Shown: in pieces, positions 7,829-16,278 of the stretch | How the letters are laid out: each line of letters starts with the position of its first letter | How positions within the stretch are numbered: position 1 is the stretch's first letter | DNA from: CAXQZU01 sp964228555 | Lineage (GTDB): Bacteria > Planctomycetota > PLA2 > JAEUHO01 | Direction of reading: 5' to 3' | Assembly: GCA_964228555.1 (NCBI GenBank) | Contig: CAXQZU010000040.1 | Coordinates: 1-64,000 of the forward strand | Length of the DNA stretch: 64,000 nt | The notes under the pieces: model-generated | What the model saw: the letters and a program-made list of their open reading frames with translations, nothing else | The model's database searches: none | What the model was told of the DNA's origin: nothing | Translations under genes and position numbers: made by a program

Positions 7829-10462
7829 GTGGCCTCGCACCTCATCCGCATCCGTGGAGCCCGCACGCACAACCTGCGTGACGTGGACGTGGACCTGCCC
7901 TGGCAGGCCTGGACGGCCGTGTGCGGCGTCTCGGGCAGCGGCAAGTCCAGCCTGGTGCTGGACACGCTGGGCGCCGAGTCGCGCCGGCGCTTCCTCGGGG
8001 CGCTGGGGCGCACGGCCGAGGGCAGCGAGCTCATCGCGCGACCCGACGTGGACCGCATCGAGGGCCTGCCCCCGGCCGTGGTGGTGGGAGCCGGCGAGCG
8101 CGCCCCCGGCCCGCTGGAGACCGTGGGCACGCTCACCGAGCTGAGCCACCCGCTACGGGCCCTGTGGGCGCGCGCTGCCCACGCGCACTGCCCGGGTTGC
8201 GGGACGCGGCTGGACGTGCTGGCCCGCGAGGGCATCGTGGAGCGGGTGCTGGCGCTGCCGGCCGGCAGCCGCGTGCTGCTGCTGGCCGCCGGCGGCCGCG
8301 GACCGGCCGCGCTCGCCGCGGCCCAGCGGGCAGGCTGGGTGCGCGTGCGCGTGTCGGGGGGCAGTGCCCAGCGCATCGAGGACCTCGATGCGGGCCGCAT
8401 CGGCGAGCACGACCTGCTGGAGGTGGTGCTCGACCGCGTGGTGGTGCAGCCCGGCGCCGAGGCCCTGCGCGAGCGGCTGCGCGACAGCGTGGAGCAGGCG
8501 CTGGCGCTGGGCGCCGGCACGCTGCGGCTGCGCATCGAGCAGCCTGCCGGCGAGCCCGTCGAGCAGTCGCTGTCCTCGAGGCCTGCGTGCGGGCCTTGCG
8601 AGCAGGCCTATCCCTCCCTCTCGCCCCGGCTCTTCGCACCCACGCACCCGCAGGGTGCCTGCGCCCGCTGCGCGGGGCGAGGCCGGCTGGAGGAGGCCCC
8701 GGCCCGTGCGACGAGGGCCCGACGCGGCCGCAGCCAGGGCAAGCCCGCACGCCGGGGCCACGCGCAGCGCGCGCAGGAGGCCCTGCCGGCGCAACCCTGC
8801 CCCGGCTGCGCGGGCACGCGGCTCGCGCCCTTCGGCGCCGCAGCCCGCCTGGCAGGCCTCACGCTGCCTGCACTGGAGTCCATGGCCTTGCAGGAGGTGC
8901 GCGCGTGGCTGGACCGGCTGGCCGGCGAGGCCGCCCTGCCGCGTGCAGCACAGCCGCCGCTGGCCGAGGCGCGCGAGCGCAGCGCGGCCCTCTGCAGCCT
9001 GGGGCTGGGCCACCTGCCCCCCGCCCGGGCCGCCCAGGACCTCGCCCGCGGCGAGCTGAGGCGGGCGCGCCTTGCGGCTGCGCTCTCGCTGGGCATGGGC
9101 GGCGTGCTCGTGCTGCTGGACGAGCCCATGGCCTCCTGCCACGTGGCCGAGCGCGGCGTGCTGCGCGAACGCCTGCGAGCCCTGGTGCAGGAGGGCAGCA
9201 CGGTGGTCAGCGTGGAACACGACCTCGAGGCCGTGCGCGCCGCCGACCACGTGCTGGAGCTGGGGCCGGGCGCCGGCCGGGACGGCGGGCGCTGCGTGGG
9301 CGCCGGCACGCCGGCCGAGGTGGCCCGCGGCGACAGCCCCCTGGCCGAGGCCCTGCGCCGGACGGCACCCCCGGCGCGCGAGGCCCCGCGCGGCACGCCC
9401 GGCTGGCTCCACCTGCACGGCCTCTCGCTGCGCAACCTCGTGGACCTGCGCGTGAGCCTGCCCTCGCCCGGGCTCACCTGCGTCAGCGGCGTCAGCGGCG
9501 CCGGCAAGAGCACCCTGGTGCTGGGCTGCCTGCAGCGCCTGGCCCAGGCGGCGCTCGAACGCGTGCCTGCGCCGCCGCGCGCCTACGGGCGCGCCGAGGG
9601 CCTCGAGCGCTTCCGCCACGTGAGTGCTGCCGAGGCCCGCGCAGCCCGCCACCCACGTGCCACGGTGGTCTCGCTGCTGGGCGCCTTCGCCCCGCTGCGC
9701 GATCTCTACGCCCAGACGCTGGAGGCGCGCACGCGCGGCTGGGGCGAGTCGCGCTTCTCGCTGGCGCGGCCCGGCGGGCGCTGCGAGGCCTGTCGCGGCA
9801 CGGGGCGCATCGCAGCGCTGCTGCCGGGCGCCGGCGAGGCACGCAACACGTGCGAGACCTGCAACGGACGTCGCTACGGCCCCGAGGCAGACGCGGTGCG
9901 GGTGAAGGGCCTGTCGCTGGCCGACCTGCTGGAGCGTCCGCTGGCCGAGGCAGCGCCCATGTTCCGCGACCTGCCCGCCGTCGGGCCCGCGCTGGCAGCG
10001 GCGGCCGAGGTGGGGCTGGGCTGGCTGCCGCTGGGCCGGGCCGCCAGCGAGCTGAGCACGGGCGAGGTGCTGCGCCTGCGGCTTGCGGCCGCCCTGGGCC
10101 GCGGCGGGAGCGGTGCCACGCTCTACCTGCTCGACGAGCCCTCGGCCGGGCTGCACCCCGACGACGTGCTGCACGTGGCCACCGTCCTCGACCGCCTCGT
10201 GGAGGCGGGCCACACGGTGGTGGCCGTGGAGCACGACCTCACGCTCCTGCGCCGCGCCGACCACGTGCTGGACCTCGGTCCCGGCCCGGGCGCGCAGGGC
10301 GGGCGCCTGCTCTACAGCGGGCCGCCGGCGGGCCGGGTGGGCGCCGCCACCCCCACGGGCCTGGCGCTGGCGGAGGCCGGGCAGGCCCGCCGCGATGCAG
10401 CCTCGGGCAGCGCCGCTCGATCCCGGGGCTCGACAGGCAAGCCGGCGCGCCGCCGGGTGTAG
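7829..10462 (+). CDS. Divergent UvrA-like ATPase (excinuclease subunit A paralogue)
   Basis: The 877-residue protein has the UvrA layout: Walker A I (GVSGSGKSSL, ~residue 33), a CxxC zinc-finger half (CPGC, ~128), more CxxC pairs, Walker A II (GVSGAGKSTL, ~553), and a second zinc module (CEAC...CETC, ~652-680). The C-terminal ABC half is intact (LSTGEVLRLRLA, LLDEPSAGLHPDD). In the first half the signature reads DLARGELRRARLA rather than LSGGEAQRIRLA, and the Walker B region reads LDEPMASCH rather than DEPSIGLH, so that site may not cycle ATP normally. The protein is shorter than typical UvrA (~940). A role in DNA-damage recognition or as a UvrA2/drug-resistance-type paralogue is inferred; a standard uvrA probably lies elsewhere. 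Confidence 0.75.
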   Translation: MASHLIRIRGARTHNLRDVDVDLPWQAWTAVCGVSGSGKSSLVLDTLGAESRRRFLGALGRTAEGSELIARPDVDRIEGLPPAVVVGAGERAPGPLETVGTLTELSHPLRALWARAAHAHCPGCGTRLDVLAREGIVERVLALPAGSRVLLLAAGGRGPAALAAAQRAGWVRVRVSGGSAQRIEDLDAGRIGEHDLLEVVLDRVVVQPGAEALRERLRDSVEQALALGAGTLRLRIEQPAGEPVEQSLSSRPACGPCEQAYPSLSPRLFAPTHPQGACARCAGRGRLEEAPARATRARRGRSQGKPARRGHAQRAQEALPAQPCPGCAGTRLAPFGAAARLAGLTLPALESMALQEVRAWLDRLAGEAALPRAAQPPLAEARERSAALCSLGLGHLPPARAAQDLARGELRRARLAAALSLGMGGVLVLLDEPMASCHVAERGVLRERLRALVQEGSTVVSVEHDLEAVRAADHVLELGPGAGRDGGRCVGAGTPAEVARGDSPLAEALRRTAPPAREAPRGTPGWLHLHGLSLRNLVDLRVSLPSPGLTCVSGVSGAGKSTLVLGCLQRLAQAALERVPAPPRAYGRAEGLERFRHVSAAEARAARHPRATVVSLLGAFAPLRDLYAQTLEARTRGWGESRFSLARPGGRCEACRGTGRIAALLPGAGEARNTCETCNGRRYGPEADAVRVKGLSLADLLERPLAEAAPMFRDLPAVGPALAAAAEVGLGWLPLGRAASELSTGEVLRLRLAAALGRGGSGATLYLLDEPSAGLHPDDVLHVATVLDRLVEAGHTVVAVEHDLTLLRRADHVLDLGPGPGAQGGRLLYSGPPAGRVGAATPTGLALAEAGQARRDAASGSAARSRGSTGKPARRRV

Positions 10463-10518
10463 CCTCGCGCGAGGCCAGGGCGCGCAGCGGCGTGCCCTCC
10501 GGAGCGCTCCCCGCGTTG

Positions 10519-12021
10519 ATGCGCGCACCCGCCTCGCTCGCGCAGCCTGCACCCGCCCCGGCAACCGCGCCGCGTGGGGTGGGTTGGGCCGTCGTGGCCG
10601 CGCTGGTGCTGGGCTGCGCGGTGGCAGGTGCCCGTGGCCTCTACCGGCCCGACGAGGGTCGCTACACGGCGGTGGCGCTGCGCATGCTGCAGACCGGCGA
10701 CTGGCTGGACCCCCAGCTCCACCACGACACGCCGCACCTGACCAAGCCGCCGCTCACCTACTGGGTGCTGGCGGCCAGCCTGGGCACGCTGGGCAGCACC
10801 ACCTTCGCCGCGCGCTTGCCCAACGCGCTGGCGCTGGCGGGCACCGTGCTGCTGCTGGCGTTGGCCGGCCGCCGCCTCACGCCCTCGCGTCCATGGCTGC
10901 CTGCCAGCCTCTATGCGCTCAGTGCCTTCCCGCGCATCGCGGCCGGGGTGGTGACCACCGACACCCTGCTGGTGCTCTGGACCACGATGGCGGGCGTCGC
11001 CTTCGCCTGCTGGCGCTTCGACGCGCAGCGCCCCGCGCGCTGGCTGCGCTGGATGTGGGTCGCCCTCGCCCTGGGCTTCATGACCAAGGGCCCGCCCGCG
11101 CTGCTGCCCCTGCTGGGCATCCTGTGCTTCACGGCCTGGCAGGACGGCGGCCGCGCCCTGCTGCGCCTGTTCCTGCCCAGCGGCCTGCTGCTCTTCGTGC
11201 TGCTTGCGTTGCCCTGGTTCGTGGCCGTGGCACAGGCCCACCCCGGCCTCGCCGAGCGCTTCCTCGTGCACGAGGTGGTGGACCGCGTGGCCAGCACCGC
11301 GCATCACCGCAACCCGGAGGCGTCCTACCTGCTGCTCGTCTACCTGCCGCTGCTGCTCACGGGTGCCTTCCCGTGGCTGCTGGACGCGTGGCGCGGCATG
11401 GGACGCGCGCTGGGCAGCCTGCGCCACCCGGGCCGCGCCGACGGCGATGCCACCGAGCGCTTCCTGCTGTGCTGGCTGCTGCTGCCCACGCTCGTGCTGT
11501 TCATCTCGCGCTCGCGCCTGCCGCTGTACCTGCTGCAGGTCTTCCCGCCCCTCCTGCTGCTGGCCGCGCAGGCCGCACCGCCCACCCGGCTGTGCGCGCC
11601 GCGCAGTGCCCTCATCGCCTGGGTGCTCGTGCTGGTGGGCTCGGCCGCCATGCTGGGCACGCGCTGGATCCCGAGCCGTGACGACACGCGCGTGCTGGCC
11701 CAGCAGCTCGCCGCCGTGCTGCCCTTCTCCCCATCCGAAGTCGTGTTCCTGCGCAAGCCCCACCAAGGGCTCGCGCTCTACCTCGGATGCGAGGTGGAAG
11801 AGATCAGCCTCGAGCCCCGCCTCAGCGAGAGCGGCTTGCCGCTGGACACGCTGGCCGAGGAGCTGGCGGACCACGAGCCCCGCCGCGTCCTGCTCGTGGA
11901 GCAGTCGCGGGATCCGGCGGGGTTCCTGGCGCGTGCGCACGCGCTGGACGCCTCGCTGGAGCTCGCGGGCGTGGCCGGCGAGTACGCCGTGATCATCGCG
12001 GCCCGGGACCGCCCGCACTGA
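10519..12021 (+). CDS. ArnT/GT39-GT83-like membrane glycosyltransferase
   Basis: The 500-residue protein has about eleven membrane helices. The N-terminal signature YRPDEGRYTAVALRMLQTGDW has the acidic DE pair of the first periplasmic loop of the ArnT/PMT (GT-C) fold, and LTKPPLTYW follows. Such enzymes move sugar from a polyprenyl-phosphate carrier onto lipid A or other acceptors on the periplasmic side of the inner membrane. lpxB and lpxD nearby fit lipid A modification. No arn sugar-synthesis genes are present, so the donor is unknown. ATG 10519 is chosen; in-frame GTG 10492 would add nine residues. The 3' end overlaps lpxB on the other strand by 29 bases. Confidence 0.75.
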   Translation: MRAPASLAQPAPAPATAPRGVGWAVVAALVLGCAVAGARGLYRPDEGRYTAVALRMLQTGDWLDPQLHHDTPHLTKPPLTYWVLAASLGTLGSTTFAARLPNALALAGTVLLLALAGRRLTPSRPWLPASLYALSAFPRIAAGVVTTDTLLVLWTTMAGVAFACWRFDAQRPARWLRWMWVALALGFMTKGPPALLPLLGILCFTAWQDGGRALLRLFLPSGLLLFVLLALPWFVAVAQAHPGLAERFLVHEVVDRVASTAHHRNPEASYLLLVYLPLLLTGAFPWLLDAWRGMGRALGSLRHPGRADGDATERFLLCWLLLPTLVLFISRSRLPLYLLQVFPPLLLLAAQAAPPTRLCAPRSALIAWVLVLVGSAAMLGTRWIPSRDDTRVLAQQLAAVLPFSPSEVVFLRKPHQGLALYLGCEVEEISLEPRLSESGLPLDTLAEELADHEPRRVLLVEQSRDPAGFLARAHALDASLELAGVAGEYAVIIAARDRPH

Positions 12022-13387
12022 GCGCCACGGGCCGGGCGCGCGCGGGAGGCGGCGAGGCCAGCAGGGCTCGCGCAGTGCGCTCGGCCACCTGCGGACGCTC
12101 CAGCCGCTCGCGCACCGCCTCCAGCGCGTGACGGGCCGCAGCCCATGCCGCTCCGTCGGCCACCAGCGCCCGCAGGTCCCGCGCCACGCGATCAGGGACG
12201 CCCCGGCCCACCACGAGGCGCTCGCGGGCCAGCGTGCGGCCGGCCACCAGGTTCACGAGCGAGAACCAGGGCGCCACCAGCAGCAGGCTGGCGCCCAGCC
12301 GCGCCGGCCACGAGACGGCGTAGACCACCGCCATCGGCACCAACGCCGCACCCAGCTCGGCGGTGACCGTGCCGCTGCTGGCCAGCGCCGCCACCAGGGG
12401 CCCAGGCAGCGAGCCCTGGCCCACCTGCAGGGAGAGTCGTGCCGGCCTGCGGCGGGCCGTGGCCAGCGCCTGCTCCGCCAGCGCGAGGTGCCGCGGCTCG
12501 GCCAGCCGCATCACGAATGCGAGGTCATCGCGTCCCTCGGCCACCTGCGCCGCCGCCTCCACCATGAGCGGCACGTGCCGCGCCAGCTCGCTGCGCCGGC
12601 TTCCGGGCAGCAGTTCCACCACGCGCGGGCCCGCGTCGGGCCAGGCCGGCGGGGTGCGTGGGGCCGGCAGCGGCGCCTCGAACAACGGGTGACCGGTGTA
12701 GCGCGCCGGCAGGCCCATCGCCACCAGCAGTGCAGGCTCGTGCGGGTAGAGCGCCAGCACCTCGTCCACCGCACGTCGCCAGCGAGCGGCCCGCCACGGC
12801 GCGTAGGCCCACACCGCCGGCGCCACCACGTGCACGCAGCGGATGCCACGGCGACGCGCCATGCGCGCGAGCCGCACGTTGAGCCCGGGGAAGTCCACCG
12901 TCACCAGGAGGTCGGGCGGCTCGTGGCGCAGGAGGGCATGGAAGCGCGCGCACACGCCCCACCAGGTGGGCAGCGTCCGCAGCACCGGCAGCACCCCCAC
13001 CACGGCCTGCGAGGTGAGGTCCGCATCCAGCGCGAGGCCCTCGGCCGCGCAGGCCGGCCCGGCGTAGCCGCGCACGCGCACGCCCGGCGCCAGCCGGCGC
13101 AGGGCCCTCACCACGGGGGCCGCAAGGCGGTCGCCGGAGGTCTCGCCCGCCAGCACGAAGACGGTGCGCCCCGCCCATGCCCCGGGATCGAGGTGCGCAG
13201 GCGGCTCCGGTGGCAGGGACGCCTCTTGCAGGCGGCTGCGCAGGCGCCGGCGCAGCCATGGCGTGCGCAGGGCGTCCAGCAGGGTCCACAGCACCGCGGC
13301 CAGCGCGCTGGCCACGACCCGCACGAACACGCCCGCGACGGCGAGGTGGTCGCGCAGGCGGGGCGCGGGGACCGGCGGCGTGCTCAC
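11993..13387 (-). CDS. lpxB: Lipid-A-disaccharide synthase with N-terminal membrane extension
   Basis: LpxB joins UDP-2,3-diacylglucosamine and lipid X to make the tetraacyl disaccharide of lipid A at the inner membrane's cytoplasmic face. The 464-residue protein shows VLAGETSGDRLAA (~residues 81-93), VDFPGLNVRLA, LLPGSRRSEL and SSGTVTAELG, the GT-B motifs of the family. Typical LpxB begins close to GE(A/T)SGD. Here about 78 extra residues precede it, including a hydrophobic helix near residues 16-40. GTG 13387 overlaps the CPBP gene's stop as GTGA. The stop lies inside the 3' end of the convergent glycosyltransferase gene. Confidence 0.9.
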   Translation of the reverse strand: MSTPPVPAPRLRDHLAVAGVFVRVVASALAAVLWTLLDALRTPWLRRRLRSRLQEASLPPEPPAHLDPGAWAGRTVFVLAGETSGDRLAAPVVRALRRLAPGVRVRGYAGPACAAEGLALDADLTSQAVVGVLPVLRTLPTWWGVCARFHALLRHEPPDLLVTVDFPGLNVRLARMARRRGIRCVHVVAPAVWAYAPWRAARWRRAVDEVLALYPHEPALLVAMGLPARYTGHPLFEAPLPAPRTPPAWPDAGPRVVELLPGSRRSELARHVPLMVEAAAQVAEGRDDLAFVMRLAEPRHLALAEQALATARRRPARLSLQVGQGSLPGPLVAALASSGTVTAELGAALVPMAVVYAVSWPARLGASLLLVAPWFSLVNLVAGRTLARERLVVGRGVPDRVARDLRALVADGAAWAAARHALEAVRERLERPQVAERTARALLASPPPARARPVALSAGGPGPR

Positions 13388-14085
13388 GCGCCCGGCGCGC
13401 CTGCCGCAGCCTGCTGGCGCTGCCGGGCCACGCGACCCATCCACGCGAGGTTGATGGCGTTGACGGTGACGTGGGCGAGGATCGGCGGCAGCACGCTGCC
13501 CGACTCGCTGCGCAGCAGGCCCAGCAGGAAGCCCGCCAGCGTGGCGAACAGCGGGTAGCACCACAGTGCCCGGTGCGGCAGCAGGTGCATGAGGCCGAAG
13601 AGGAGGCTGGTTCCCAGCAAGCCCAGGTGCGGCCACAACGCCCCGCGGAACAGCACCTCCTCGGCGATGCCCGACAGCAGGGCCAGCAGGAGTGCGTCCT
13701 TCCACCCGAGGGGCCCGATCACCTGCACGAGCGTCTCGCGCGCCCGGGCGGCGGCGCTCCACACCCGCGAGGCCACGTGCGAGAGGGCCACCAGCAGCAA
13801 CCCAGCCCCCACGCCGCCCGCCAGCAGGGCCGCCGAGGGCCAGCGCTCGCCCACCAGCGAGGCGGGGCGCCCGCTGAGCAGCGCGTAGCCCAGCGCGAAC
13901 AGCGTCACGAGCCCGTAGAAGGCCACCGCGGCGCCCAGCCACGAGCGGCCGCGCAGCAGCGTCACGATGCCCATGAAGCGCCCGGAGCGCGACGCCGGCT
14001 GCGAGGGCGTGGACGGGGCAGGGCCCGCGCCCGGCGCCGGGCTGGCCGGCGCGCAGGCAGGCTCGGGGGCAGGAGCGGCCACCAT
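13384..14085 (-). CDS. CPBP-family intramembrane metalloprotease
   Basis: The 233-residue protein has a Pro/Ala-rich cytoplasmic N-terminus and about six membrane helices. It carries the family motifs: EEVLFRG (~residue 155, the EExxxR glutamates and arginine), LLFGLMHLL (FxxxH) and LAHVTVNAIN (HxxxN/B). The CPBP/Abi family includes CAAX-prenyl proteases and many bacterial proteins of unknown substrate. TAGGCT ends seven bases before ATG 14085. It is translationally coupled to lpxB, so an envelope-related role is a reasonable inference. Confidence 0.85.
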   Translation of the reverse strand: MVAAPAPEPACAPASPAPGAGPAPSTPSQPASRSGRFMGIVTLLRGRSWLGAAVAFYGLVTLFALGYALLSGRPASLVGERWPSAALLAGGVGAGLLLVALSHVASRVWSAAARARETLVQVIGPLGWKDALLLALLSGIAEEVLFRGALWPHLGLLGTSLLFGLMHLLPHRALWCYPLFATLAGFLLGLLRSESGSVLPPILAHVTVNAINLAWMGRVARQRQQAAAGAPGA

Positions 14086-14092
14086 CCGCCCC

Positions 14093-14098
14093 AGCCTA
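14093..14098 (-). promoter_or_regulatory. -10-like TAGGCT before the CPBP-lpxB unit
   Basis: On the minus strand TAGGCT is followed by seven bases and ATG 14085. No Shine-Dalgarno sequence fits between them. Confidence 0.5.
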
Positions 14099-14196
14099 CG
14101 GCCAACCCCCAAGGGTGCCTCGCACGCGTTATGCCCGTCCCCGGCCGAGGCGGCGCGGCGGTAGCATGGCGCGCTCACCCCAGCGAGTGCCTTGCC

Positions 14197-15240
14197 ATGC
14201 GCATCCAGGACCTGGCCCAGCGCCTCGGCGCGAGCGTGGATCCCCGCCTCGACCTCGACATCCGCGGCGTGGCGCCCATGGAAGAAGCGGGACCGGGCGA
14301 GCTGACCTTCCTGAGCAACCCGTCCTACGCGCGCCGTCTCAAGGACTCGCAGGCCAGCGCCGTGCTCGTGGACCCGGCCTATGCCGGCGAGGCGCCCATG
14401 GCGCTCGTGCGCATCGCCAACCCCTACCTGGCCTTCGCCAAGGCCATCGCCCTCTTCCACCCGCCCGCGACGACCGCGCCCGGCGTGCACCCCACGGCGG
14501 TGCTGGGCGCCGACGTGGTGCTGGGCCGCGGCGTGAGCATCGGCCCCTACGTGGTGGTGGGCGACCGGGTGCGCATCGGCGACGGGACGACGATCCATCC
14601 TCACTGCGTGGTCTACGCCGACGCCGAGGTGGGTGCAGGCTGCCTGCTGCACAGCGGGGCCGTCGTCCGCGAGGGCGTGCGCCTCGGCAAGGGCGTCATC
14701 CTCCAGAACGGGGCCGTGATCGGTGCCGACGGCTTCGGCTTCGCGCCGCGCGGCGACGGCACCTGGCACAAGATCCCGCAAGCCGGTCGCGTGACGCTGG
14801 GCGACGACGTGGAGGTGCAGGCCCTGTCGTGCGTGGACCGCGCCACCGTGGGCGTCACCACGGTGGGCCGGGGCACCAAGATCGACAACCTCGTGCAGGT
14901 GGGCCATGGCTGCCGGATCGGGGAGGACACCCTGCTGTGCGGGCAGGTCGGGCTGGCAGGATCCACCAAGGTAGGCAGCCGCGTCACGCTGGCGGGCCAG
15001 GCCGGCACGGCCGGTCACCTCACCATCGGCGACGGTGCCACCGTGGCCGCCCAGAGCGGCGTGATCGGCGACGTGGAGCCGGGCAGCTCGGTGGGCATGT
15101 CGCCGGCGATGGACCTGCAGCAGGCGCGCAGCGTGATGATCGCGCTTGCGCGCCTTCCCGAGCTGGCCAAGCGTGTCAAGGCGCTGGAGAAGTCGATCCC
15201 CGGGAGCAGCACCCCCGGCGCGCCCTCCGCCGGCGCCTAG
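14197..15240 (+). CDS. lpxD: UDP-3-O-acylglucosamine N-acyltransferase
   Basis: LpxD adds the N-linked 3-hydroxyacyl chain from acyl-ACP in the third step of lipid A synthesis, in the cytoplasm. The 347-residue protein has the N-terminal uridine-binding domain (LTFLSNPSYARRL, ~residues 33-45). A left-handed beta-helix of hexapeptide repeats follows (~110-300), including the conserved GADGFGFAP segment and IDNLVQVGHGC with the catalytic histidine. A C-terminal helix ends the protein. TAGCAT at 14162-14167 is a candidate -10 element, 29 bases upstream of ATG 14197. It is divergent from the CPBP-lpxB unit, so lipid A genes flank this 111-base interval. Its TAG stop shares CTAG with the convergent gene. 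Confidence 0.95.
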   Translation: MRIQDLAQRLGASVDPRLDLDIRGVAPMEEAGPGELTFLSNPSYARRLKDSQASAVLVDPAYAGEAPMALVRIANPYLAFAKAIALFHPPATTAPGVHPTAVLGADVVLGRGVSIGPYVVVGDRVRIGDGTTIHPHCVVYADAEVGAGCLLHSGAVVREGVRLGKGVILQNGAVIGADGFGFAPRGDGTWHKIPQAGRVTLGDDVEVQALSCVDRATVGVTTVGRGTKIDNLVQVGHGCRIGEDTLLCGQVGLAGSTKVGSRVTLAGQAGTAGHLTIGDGATVAAQSGVIGDVEPGSSVGMSPAMDLQQARSVMIALARLPELAKRVKALEKSIPGSSTPGAPSAGA

Positions 15241-16145
15241 GCGCCCTGCGCCCAGGCGTTGCCGTCGTTGCCCGTCGCCCCCACGGCATGGGGTCCCGTG
15301 ATGCCGCCGCGCGTGGCCGTGCGGAAGGCCGCGTCCGCCGAGGGTCCCCTGCCCGGGCCGCTGTAGGCCGGGCTGTCGCACCACAGCACGTCGCCGGCCT
15401 GGCTGGTGAAGAAGGTGCGCGTGCCGGTGACGCCGTACTCCTGCGGCCACGCGTACATGCACCAGGTGGTCTCGGCGAGGTTGGCGTCCACCATGCCGGC
15501 AGCGAAGCCCGTCGCGGGCTCGCCCACGCCCTGCCCGCGCGCATCGGGCAGGTAGATGCGGAACAGGTATCCGGAGCGCTGCACCTCGCCGCCGGCCAAG
15601 GGCTGCGCGAAGGCCCGGCTCATCACGGGCGGGGACAGCGGCTGGGCCATGCGCCCGGCCACGGCGCCGCTGAGCTCGAGGAAGCCTCCGAACTCGCCGG
15701 TGCCGTCCCGGTCCTCGTCGATGCGGGCCGTCACCTGCACCTGCGCGAGAGCCGAGAGCAGGTTGCGGCTCGTGGCCAGCACGGCTGCGTGGTGCTCGTC
15801 GATCATCCGCGCCCGCAGCGGCCCGGCCAGCGCCTCGACGCGCGCGCTGGCCGCCTGCGCCTCGGCCAGCTGCGCCTCCAGCCGCTCCACGCTGCGCTCC
15901 AGCGCGGCGACGCGCGCGTCGGGCGCAGCGGCAGTCGCGGGCGGCAGGGCCTGCAGCTCCGGCCCGGGCCGGGCCTCCCGCCCGGGCGGCGCCGCCGCGG
16001 CCGAGAGGCCCGGCGATCCCTCGCCGGCCTCGTGCGCCGCACGTCGCAGCGACAGCACCTGGCTGCGCAGGTCCAGCACCTGCCACAGCAGCACGGCCAC
16101 GAGGGCCAGCACCAGGCTTCCAGCCCACAGCGCGCGCTTGCCCAT
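15237..16145 (-). CDS. Membrane-anchored coiled-coil protein with a C-terminal DUF2950/pseudopilin-like domain
   Basis: The 302-residue protein has one N-terminal membrane helix (~residues 5-25) and a coiled coil (~27-120, heptad-like DARVAALERSVERLEAQLAEA). A C-terminal domain (~140-302) contains DEDRDGTGEFG, GYLFRIYLPD, WCMYAWPQEYGVTGTRTFF and GDVLW. The pattern of an aspartate-rich EFG turn and a late 'WP-YG-TG-TFF' strand resembles DUF2950 and planctomycete pseudopilin-like C-terminal domains. Function is unknown; surface or periplasmic location is likely. GGAGG lies ten bases before ATG 16145. Two in-frame GTGs (16148, 16151) also lie closer to it, so the exact start is uncertain by two codons. 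Confidence 0.6.
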   Translation of the reverse strand: MGKRALWAGSLVLALVAVLLWQVLDLRSQVLSLRRAAHEAGEGSPGLSAAAAPPGREARPGPELQALPPATAAAPDARVAALERSVERLEAQLAEAQAASARVEALAGPLRARMIDEHHAAVLATSRNLLSALAQVQVTARIDEDRDGTGEFGGFLELSGAVAGRMAQPLSPPVMSRAFAQPLAGGEVQRSGYLFRIYLPDARGQGVGEPATGFAAGMVDANLAETTWCMYAWPQEYGVTGTRTFFTSQAGDVLWCDSPAYSGPGRGPSADAAFRTATRGGITGPHAVGATGNDGNAWAQGA

Positions 16146-16278
16146 CACCACGTGTCCTCCTCAGGCGTTCCGCCGCGCCGAGTGCCGGCCGCCGGGTGAG
16201 ACCCCACCCTAGCGCCGGGTGCGACCCGCCCACCAGCGCTCCCGCCCAGCTCGCCCCGCCCCGCGCGGGGCCACGGCC

